Shown here: piece after piece, positions 58,105-64,000 of the stretch
Layout: the number at the start of each line of letters is the position of its first letter
How positions within the stretch are numbered: the first letter of the stretch is position 1
Assembly: GCF_024346585.1 (NCBI RefSeq)
Contig: NZ_AP024523.1
Location: forward strand, 62,001-126,000
Reading direction: 5' to 3'
Length of the DNA: 64,000 nucleotides
Source of the DNA: Streptococcus toyakuensis
GTDB taxonomy: Bacteria; Bacillota; Bacilli; Lactobacillales; Streptococcaceae
Notes under the pieces: generated by a model
The model's input: the letters and a program-made list of their open reading frames with translations, nothing else
The model's database searches: none
What the model was told of the DNA's origin: nothing
Position numbers and translations under genes: made by a program

Positions 58105-59267
58105 CAAGGAAACCAAGTTATCGCTTTGTGGGACATACTGAACCTTGGGAAGAGAAGAAGTTGAGTGATGGTATCTCCAAAATAGGAGATGGTATTCATG
58201 GGACGCCTGTTTATTCTGAAGATGGAGATTGTTATTTTATAAATGGAAATAATCTTGTCGATGGGAAAATTTTTTTATTTCCAGAAACTAAAAAAGTTCA
58301 AAGTAACCAATTAACAGTGTCAGATACTAGTTTAAAAAATACTATTTTGATGTCTATAAATGGAACAATAGGCAGTTTAGCGTGGTATAGAGATGAGAAA
58401 GTAATGTTGGGGAAAAGCGTAGCTTATTTAACAACTGAGGAATTTGATAGAAAATTTATATATAGCATTTTACAAACTCCTAAGATTGTGAAACATTTTA
58501 ATAATAATTTAACTGGTACGACTATAAAAAATTTAGGTCTAAAGACTATTAGAGAAACTGTCATTTCCCTCCCCTCCCTTCCAGAGCAAACTGCCATTGG
58601 TTCTTTCTTCCAAGATATTGATCAGCTTATTAGCCTTCAACAGCGTAAGTTGGAGGTGCTCAAAGAGCAGAAGAAAACCTACCTCAAGCTCCTCTTCCCA
58701 GCCAAAGGACAAACCAAACCAGCCCTTCGCTTCGCAGGATTTGAAAATGAGTGGAAGGAAGTTAAGTTGGGGGATTTTGTAGAAATATCTAAAGGGATTC
58801 AGCGTAATAAAGAGTTTCTATCCCCAAATGCAGATAGCAAGAACTGCTACCCAGTGTATAATGGTGGTAAACAAGAATCTGGTTATACAGATGAGTTCAA
58901 TCGTGAGGGGAATATAATGATATCTGAAGGTGGAGCCTCAGCTGGATTTGTGAATTATTTTGATGGGAAATATTGGTCTGGGGGCCATAATTTTACAATT
59001 GATGAATTAGAAAATGATATTTACTATGTTTTAGCCCTCTTAGAATCACAGCAACAAGAATTGTATTCGTTACAAGTTGGTTCTGGACTTCCAAATATAC
59101 AGTTAAATTCATTAAAAAAAGTTATCATTACCTTTCCTGCTTTCCTAGAACAACAAGCCATCGGTTCTTTTTTCCAAGACCTAGACAAGGTCATTGCCAA
59201 GCAAGAGGAAAAAGTCAACCAGCTCAAAGAAAGCAAACAAACCCTACTCAGAAAAATGTTTATCTAA
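58101..59267 (+). CDS. hsdS: type I restriction specificity subunit HsdS
   Basis: 388 residues. Two target-recognition domains (about 10-150 and 215-350) separated by conserved helical regions: LPEQTAIGSFFQDIDQLISL and LEQQAIGSFFQDLDKVIAKQ, each followed by a coiled coil (QRKLEVLKEQKKTYLKLLF; EEKVNQLKESKQTLLRKMF). The pair decides the two half-sites of the recognition sequence. The first domain is AT-rich, the helical repeats are not, as is common for exchangeable recognition domains. No second hsdS or invertase is present in the window. Confidence 0.93.
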   Translation: MTRKPSYRFVGHTEPWEEKKLSDGISKIGDGIHGTPVYSEDGDCYFINGNNLVDGKIFLFPETKKVQSNQLTVSDTSLKNTILMSINGTIGSLAWYRDEKVMLGKSVAYLTTEEFDRKFIYSILQTPKIVKHFNNNLTGTTIKNLGLKTIRETVISLPSLPEQTAIGSFFQDIDQLISLQQRKLEVLKEQKKTYLKLLFPAKGQTKPALRFAGFENEWKEVKLGDFVEISKGIQRNKEFLSPNADSKNCYPVYNGGKQESGYTDEFNREGNIMISEGGASAGFVNYFDGKYWSGGHNFTIDELENDIYYVLALLESQQQELYSLQVGSGLPNIQLNSLKKVIITFPAFLEQQAIGSFFQDLDKVIAKQEEKVNQLKESKQTLLRKMFI

Positions 59268-59440
59268 GATACAAAGACCGTCAAAAGCCCAGTAAAAATA
59301 GGAAACTGGCACAGTCTTTGATGAAGAGCAGACAGTTTATCTTTTTTACCCAGCTTTTAGGTCGTGTTCAATTCAGAAAGATACCAAGACCATAAAAAGC
59401 TACACTAAACGAATGAAAGTAGAAATTGATAGGAGACCCT
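59268..59440 (+). other. hsdS-hsdM spacer
   Basis: 173 bp with no gene; agaccgtcaaaagccc near the start and aagaccataaaaagc near the end are similar, but no terminator or promoter stands out. Confidence 0.4.
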
Positions 59441-61042
59441 ATGTCACAAACAGATTTATCAAGAGAACTCTACCAATCCCTCTGGAATGCGGCAGATATC
59501 CTGCGTGGCCAGATGGAAGCCAATGAATACAAGTCCTACCTCTTGGGCTTGATTTTCTACAAGTACCTATCCGACAACATCCTCCAAGCCGTCTGTGATA
59601 ACTTGGACGAGACTTTTGAGTCCTTCCAGCAAGCGCAGCTTCTCTATGAGGAAAACTTTGCGGATGCAGATGTCAGTGAAGATCTCATTGAGGTCTTAAA
59701 TGACGATCTGGGATATGTGATTGAGCCTTCTCTGACCTTTACCAAGCTGGTTCAGTCTATCCACGAAGGAACCTTCCAGCTAGAGTCCCTAGCCCAAAGT
59801 TTCCGTGATATCGAGCAGGCCAATGAAAAATTTGAAAATCTCTTCGAAGATATCGACCTCTATGCGAAAAAGCTAGGCAACACCCCACAAAAGCAAAACA
59901 AGACCATCTCTGAAGTCATGAAACAGCTCAACGACCTCAATGTGTCTGGTCATGCTGGTGATATCTTGGGTGATGCTTATGAGTACTTGATTGGCCAGTT
60001 TGCCAGCGATTCTGGAAAAAAGGCTGGTGAGTTCTATACACCTCAAGCAGTCTCTCACCTCATGACTCAGATTGTCTTTGCAGGTCGTGAGCATCAAAAG
60101 GGGATGTCGGTTTACGACCCGACTATGGGTTCTGGTTCTCTCTTGCTCAATGCCAAGCGCTATAGTAAGGAAGCTTCGACGATTTCTTACTACGGTCAGG
60201 AGTTGATTACTTCGACCTTCAACCTTGCTCGTATGAATATGATGCTTCATGGGGTCGCGATTGAGAACTACCACCTCAGCAACCACGATACCCTAGACGA
60301 AGATTGGCCGACTACCGAGCCGACAGACTTTGATGGGGTTTTGATGAACCCACCCTATTCACTGAAATGGTCAGCAGATAGTGGCTTCCTGCAAGATCCT
60401 CGCTTTTCAAGTTATGGAGTTCTGGCGCCTAAGTCTAAAGCAGATTTTGCCTTCCTCCTTCACGGTTTTTACCATCTCAAGCACAATGGTGTCATGGCTA
60501 TCGTCCTTCCTCACGGAGTTCTTTTCCGAGGAGCAGCCGAGCAAAAGATTCGCCAGCACCTGCTAGAAGAAGGCGCTATTGATACAGTTATCGGCTTGCC
60601 AGCAAATATCTTCTACAACACCTCTATCCCGACGACCATTATCATCCTTAAAAAGAATCGTACCAATAAGGATGTCTTCTTTATCGATGCCTCAAAAGAG
60701 TTTGAAAAAGGGAAAAATCAAAACAATATGACCGAAGACCATATTGCCAAGATTTTGGAGACCTATCAAAAACGCGAGAATGTCGAGAAGTTTGCTCATC
60801 TAGCCAGCTTTGAAGAGATTGTCGAAAATGACTATAACCTCAACATTCCACGCTATGTCGATACCTTCGAGGAAGAACCAGTTGTTCCCCTCACCGACCT
60901 CACCGACCAGCTCGCAGAGATTGATAAAGAGATTGGAGAGGTAGAAGCCAGACTCGCATACATGCGCAGCCAGCTAGTAGGCACAACACCAGAAGCCCAA
61001 GCAGAATTAACCGCCTATCTCGAAAAATTGAATGAGATTTAG
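59441..61042 (+). CDS. hsdM: type I restriction-modification methyltransferase HsdM
   Basis: 533 residues, N6-adenine methyltransferase. HsdM_N helical domain (ELYQSLWNAADILRGQMEAN), AdoMet motif I YDPTMGSGSLL (D226) and catalytic NPPY (N303, in GVLMNPPYSLKW). ATG 59441 after gataggagaccct; the frame opens at 59426 (TTG) without a better site. It follows hsdS by 173 bp, an order (R ... S - M) that is unusual compared with R-M-S or M-S-R. Ends at a terminator. Confidence 0.95.
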   Translation: MSQTDLSRELYQSLWNAADILRGQMEANEYKSYLLGLIFYKYLSDNILQAVCDNLDETFESFQQAQLLYEENFADADVSEDLIEVLNDDLGYVIEPSLTFTKLVQSIHEGTFQLESLAQSFRDIEQANEKFENLFEDIDLYAKKLGNTPQKQNKTISEVMKQLNDLNVSGHAGDILGDAYEYLIGQFASDSGKKAGEFYTPQAVSHLMTQIVFAGREHQKGMSVYDPTMGSGSLLLNAKRYSKEASTISYYGQELITSTFNLARMNMMLHGVAIENYHLSNHDTLDEDWPTTEPTDFDGVLMNPPYSLKWSADSGFLQDPRFSSYGVLAPKSKADFAFLLHGFYHLKHNGVMAIVLPHGVLFRGAAEQKIRQHLLEEGAIDTVIGLPANIFYNTSIPTTIIILKKNRTNKDVFFIDASKEFEKGKNQNNMTEDHIAKILETYQKRENVEKFAHLASFEEIVENDYNLNIPRYVDTFEEEPVVPLTDLTDQLAEIDKEIGEVEARLAYMRSQLVGTTPEAQAELTAYLEKLNEI

Positions 61043-61060
61043 AGAGTAGGCTAAGAATGA

Positions 61061-61092
61061 AAAAACGCAGGACGGTCTGAGCCTGCGTTTTG
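61061..61092 (+). terminator. hsd operon terminator
   Basis: AAACGCAGG / CCTGCGTTTT stem-loop with A-run and T-run, 20 bp after the hsdM stop. Confidence 0.9.
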
Positions 61093-61369
61093 GTTTCTGC
61101 AAATGTTCCGAGAATTATTTTTCCTTCCTAAAATATAATGTTGATTAAATTTGTTTTTTAAGACGATTGTCACGCGAAAAAGTAAATTTGATTGATAATT
61201 AAAATCATTGATTTTATCGTGTTTCTAAGATATATTTTAAAATATTCACGCGAAAATCACGCGAATATTTGTAATCAAAATTCAATTAAAAAACATAGTC
61301 ATTCGAATGATTTGCCTTGCAATGTAGTGAAATTAACAAAAGAAAAAACTCTTCCTATAATTTTTAGTT
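61093..61369. other. AT-rich spacer with cacgcgaa repeats
   Basis: No convincing gene. The octamer cacgcgaa occurs at 61171, 61247 and 61258 in the same orientation, embedded in AT-rich DNA. Confidence 0.5.
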
Positions 61370-62125
61370 TTATCCTTGACTTCTTCTAAACATAATTGAA
61401 GAACTAGATACAGTTTTAATTTGTGGATGGTTGTTATAGAATTCGATTTGCCCAATAATAGCAAGATCATAATTTTGATGTTGGTCTATTTTATCCTTGT
61501 TTTTCCCTCTATATATAGTTGTCTTTATTTTCCACTCGCCATCTTGTTTGGTCTTCACAATCAATCTGTATTGAGTCTCCCCCAATTTAGTTTTAAATTC
61601 TTTAACTTCTAAATGGACGCTCCCATAAAATAGAAAGACGTTATTTTCTTCGTCCTTATCAAACCAGCTCTTCAAAGATTTTCTGGGGATACATTTTCTA
61701 GTATTAGGTTGACCTTCTCTTCCGACTAATATTGTAAAAGGATTATCGCCTTCATCATTAGCAGGAATTTGATTTTCTTCTCGTTCTCTTGGCAACATTC
61801 GATTTAACATTGCTTCAAGTCTATCTTGCATCTCCTCCTCACCTAAATTACTAACGTAATCCTTGATTTCCTTCCTGGATACAGATTCATATTTGAGAGA
61901 ACAATCTGCCATATGACCTGACGACGGTAATGTAGACAAAAAAGCTCTTTTTTTTGATGTTTTATGAGTAAATGCTAGCTCAGCAATCCTACATTCTGGA
62001 CAAAATATTCTACCCCGGTAACTCGATATATCTCCACTTTTTTGTTCATATTCCTTTTCTAATTCATCTAAATTATGAAGTCTTTGATCCCCAGTGAAAT
62101 AGAATTCTTTAAATTTCTCTCCCAT
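61370..62125 (-). CDS. hypothetical protein with a zinc-binding-like Cys/His cluster
   Basis: 251 residues, soluble. Near the N-terminus RGRIFCPECRIAELAF ... SSGHMADCSLKYE gives C-x2-C ... H-x3-C, a likely zinc site, similar in spacing to the Cys/His part of CoiA-like nuclease families; after it a charged middle and a beta-rich C-terminal half (VFLFYGSVHLEVKEF, YRLIVKTKQDGEWKIKTTIY). I do not recognise the family. Start after aaggagtaggtaaaat. Transcribed against the hsd operon and divergent from the next pair. AT-rich, island-like. Confidence 0.75.
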   Translation of the reverse strand: MGEKFKEFYFTGDQRLHNLDELEKEYEQKSGDISSYRGRIFCPECRIAELAFTHKTSKKRAFLSTLPSSGHMADCSLKYESVSRKEIKDYVSNLGEEEMQDRLEAMLNRMLPREREENQIPANDEGDNPFTILVGREGQPNTRKCIPRKSLKSWFDKDEENNVFLFYGSVHLEVKEFKTKLGETQYRLIVKTKQDGEWKIKTTIYRGKNKDKIDQHQNYDLAIIGQIEFYNNHPQIKTVSSSSIMFRRSQG

Positions 62126-62409
62126 TTTACCTACTCCTTAACTCGATAATATTTCATATATACTATATTATACCTAATTCAAAGAAAATGCTATTATAAA
62201 CTTGAAAGTAAATTATAGAAATCTTATTTTTGGTTAAAATATTGATAAACAGAAGAAATTAATAATATCGTAAGAGCTATAAATAATTAATTCTACTAGT
62301 TAAGAGCAATATTTAGCATCATACATCTAAATTAATTTTATAATGAGTTATTACTTCAACAAACCAACTCCTTTACACATTGATGGTATAATGATATGGA
62401 GGAATTACT
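62126..62409. other. divergent intergenic region
   Basis: 284 bp, very AT-rich, between divergent genes. A likely promoter for the right-hand gene is ttgatggTATAATg (TATAAT 62387-62392 region) just before atatggaggaattact. I see no other structure. Confidence 0.4.
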
Positions 62410-63183
62410 ATGAAAGAGAATTTAAACCCTAATATTGACCCACGTATAAAATTCAAATTGTTACCACCAGCTACTATTATTAAAAATTTTGTTGATGGAG
62501 AGCCCGATTGTAATTATGAGAACTATTTACTAGAGCTACTTAATAAGTCATCTCATTTTAAAGATAAAGGGCAATCTCCTTTCTCTAAACCGTTAAATGA
62601 AAATAATGGTCAATGTGATGCAATCTCGAAAAGTTATGAAATAGACTTTAAACTATTATCATCTAGCACTAGATTACAAGCTAGTCATTTGTTTTCTATG
62701 GGTATTAGCAATTATGGTGGTGGTATAATTGGTACTCATGAAAGTAAAAAGAAATTCGGTGAAGTAAAAGCTACTCAGATTCATGTTGCATTCCGAACAA
62801 GAGATATATCAGAGCTCACTCGATTAGGGGAAAACTTTTTAAATATTAGAAAGTATGGTATTGAAAGAGATATCATAAAAGTGTTGAAAATGCTGGAAAA
62901 ACAGAAAAACCTTTTATTATTTTTTCCATATTCGTTTAAGCTGATTGATATACTCGAGACAGATAATTCGGATGATATTATTGTAAGTGCGTTAAATTAT
63001 GATTTTCACTCACTATTTGAATACAGAAGTTTAAAAGCAAAGGAATTTGAGACTTATTTTGTAACTATATTTCAAGATAGATTTTATATTTTTTCTATTC
63101 TTGACGACACCCTCTGTTTAATTGAGAAAGTAGATTGTATGTCACTGCCTACATTTATTAAATTAAAGAATTACCATCTATAA
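62410..63183 (+). CDS. hypothetical protein, possible PD-(D/E)xK nuclease-like, in operon with a kinase
   Basis: 257 residues, soluble. The only hint is NGQCDAISKSYEIDFKLLSS (about 75-95), in which D and D-x-K are spaced as in the PD-(D/E)xK nuclease core, followed by a conserved-looking SSTRLQASHLFSMGISNYGG. This is a guess from one motif. The stop is 13 bp before the kinase start and no terminator intervenes, so the two form an operon. Island context (AbiH, type I system, toxins) suggests defence, but no homologue is known to me. Confidence 0.7.
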   Translation: MKENLNPNIDPRIKFKLLPPATIIKNFVDGEPDCNYENYLLELLNKSSHFKDKGQSPFSKPLNENNGQCDAISKSYEIDFKLLSSSTRLQASHLFSMGISNYGGGIIGTHESKKKFGEVKATQIHVAFRTRDISELTRLGENFLNIRKYGIERDIIKVLKMLEKQKNLLLFFPYSFKLIDILETDNSDDIIVSALNYDFHSLFEYRSLKAKEFETYFVTIFQDRFYIFSILDDTLCLIEKVDCMSLPTFIKLKNYHL

Positions 63184-63196
63184 GGAGGACGAGTTA

Positions 63197-64000
63197 TTGA
63201 TCAATCCAGATTTTTACAAAAGAGTAGCAAAGATATTCTGTGGAGATGAGATGGGGATGTTTACTTATAAATCAGGACCTCAGCTAGTTTCTTTTTTCAA
63301 TACCCATTTCCATACTCAAGATAGTTATGGTCAGGGTTTTCCTACAAGATGGATATATGTTAATGATAAGCTATTGGACTTTTCATCTAGAGGCATTATC
63401 AATTCATTTTTCAACCTTATACTCAGCAAACAATATCTTTTAACAGAGCGTCAGATAAGTGAAGTGGATGCTTTAGAGCATCAGCAGAAAATAATAAATG
63501 AATTAGATAAAATTTGTTCTGTTTATTCTTTAAAACTCTCAAGAAGAGGAAATGAATTTTATTTAGTAGAAATTGATTTAGATTTAGTTGAGATTGGAAA
63601 GGGTGGCTTTGCTGATATTTATTTCCAAAAATCTACAGGATTAGTGGTAAAAAAACTAAATGAGGAATCTGTGAGACGACAATCGTTGAGAAGTAGGTTA
63701 AAAAGAGAGTATGAAATAACTAAGTCTTGTTCGGATATTGAGAGCATTATTCGAGTATTTGATTTCGATAGTAGTAATTGTTCATACACAATGGAAAAAG
63801 CCGATGATACATTGGGAAATTATATTGAAGCAAGTGAGCTGACAGAGGACTCTAAGCTCAATATATTGCGTCAAATACTTTATACTATGTCTCTTGTCCA
63901 CCAAAGAGATGTTCTGCATAGAGACTTAAGTCCAACCAATGTTTTCTTCGTGAATGGGATAATTAAGATTGCTGATTTTGGATTAGGAAAAAACCTAAAT
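63197..64000 (+). CDS. protein kinase with N-terminal extension (3' truncated by window)
   Basis: Open to the window end (268 codons visible). The TTG start is set by a perfect aggagg 8 bp upstream. Residues 1-130 form an unfamiliar N-terminal domain (FYKRVAKIFCGDEMGMFTYK, FPTRWIYVNDKLLDFSSRGI). The kinase domain then shows the glycine loop IGKGGFADIYFQ, the ATP-binding Lys in LVVKKLNEE, the catalytic loop HRDLSPTNVFF and DFGLGKNL. No membrane segment so far, unlike the housekeeping StkP. Kinases with such extra N-terminal domains occur in phage-defence loci; with its upstream partner this may be such a system, but the C-terminal part is not visible. Confidence 0.85.
   Translation, partial: MINPDFYKRVAKIFCGDEMGMFTYKSGPQLVSFFNTHFHTQDSYGQGFPTRWIYVNDKLLDFSSRGIINSFFNLILSKQYLLTERQISEVDALEHQQKIINELDKICSVYSLKLSRRGNEFYLVEIDLDLVEIGKGGFADIYFQKSTGLVVKKLNEESVRRQSLRSRLKREYEITKSCSDIESIIRVFDFDSSNCSYTMEKADDTLGNYIEASELTEDSKLNILRQILYTMSLVHQRDVLHRDLSPTNVFFVNGIIKIADFGLGKNLN

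Noticed and set aside
57862..58116. 84-residue minus-strand ORF in abiH
   Set aside because: Shadow of abiH with no independent signals.
58101..59267. Phase-variable (inverting) hsdS locus
   Set aside because: Only one hsdS and no recombinase gene in the locus; the repeated helical regions are direct, as in every HsdS.
61192..61389. 65-residue ORF after hsdM
   Set aside because: AT-rich, no ribosome-binding site, overlaps the end of the opposite gene.

Overview
The window looks like chromosome of a Streptococcus of the Mitis group, S. pneumoniae or a very close relative (S. pseudopneumoniae / S. mitis). This rests on four BOX-type intergenic repeats, three proteins with choline-binding repeats, the StrH / BgaC / N-acetylgalactosamine-type PTS block, a PavB-type protein with SSURE repeats, the TCS08 regulator pair and many extended -10 (TGnTATAAT) promoters. 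Species cannot be fixed from the sequence alone. StrH ends in choline-binding repeats instead of the LPXTG anchor known for pneumococcal StrH, which hints at a non-typical pneumococcus or a relative.

1-11.6 kb: the end of the purine operon (purN partial, purH, purD, purE, purK, purB) with a GNAT acetyltransferase and a small hypothetical between purN and purH. A well-folded RNA element lies between purD and purE. An AT-rich cargo block (6.2-10.0 kb) separates purK from purB; two of its genes (a DUF3800-like gene and a one-TM protein gene) are broken by small indels.

11.6-24 kb: host-glycan use. StrH (two GH20 domains) faces left; a GntR regulator (BgaR) and the operon bgaC - PTS IIB/IIC/IID/IIA - agaS - galM follow, with CcpA-type cre sites at strH and bgaC. 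24-28 kb: two choline-binding surface proteins, a CAP-domain protein and a PspA-like protein whose promoter spacer contains nine consecutive G. 28-36 kb: DUF4956 / VTC / DUF4353 block, a decayed gene, an ABC-2 exporter with duplicated palindromic operators and a frameshifted TetR gene, then a nucleoside phosphorylase. 36-44 kb: Trk-type K+ transporter with CabP, a GT2 glycosyltransferase, PavB and TCS08.

44-64 kb: an IS30-family element with a frameshifted transposase, rpsD, and then, starting at a tyrosine-recombinase remnant, an accessory island. It carries a Panacea-domain antitoxin with a membrane partner, a RelB/RelE pair, two tandem Fst-like type I toxins each with its own antisense promoter, xpaC-telA, a type I restriction-modification system (hsdR ... 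hsdS-hsdM) interrupted by a Fic gene and an AbiH gene, and finally an uncharacterised pair, a possible nuclease gene plus a protein-kinase gene cut by the window end. The most unusual observation is that HsdR carries about 100 extra N-terminal residues resembling the C-terminal half of the XpaC protein encoded two genes upstream. Homopolymer indels or tracts recur (poly-T in DUF3800, poly-A in tetR, poly-C in the transposase, poly-G in a promoter).
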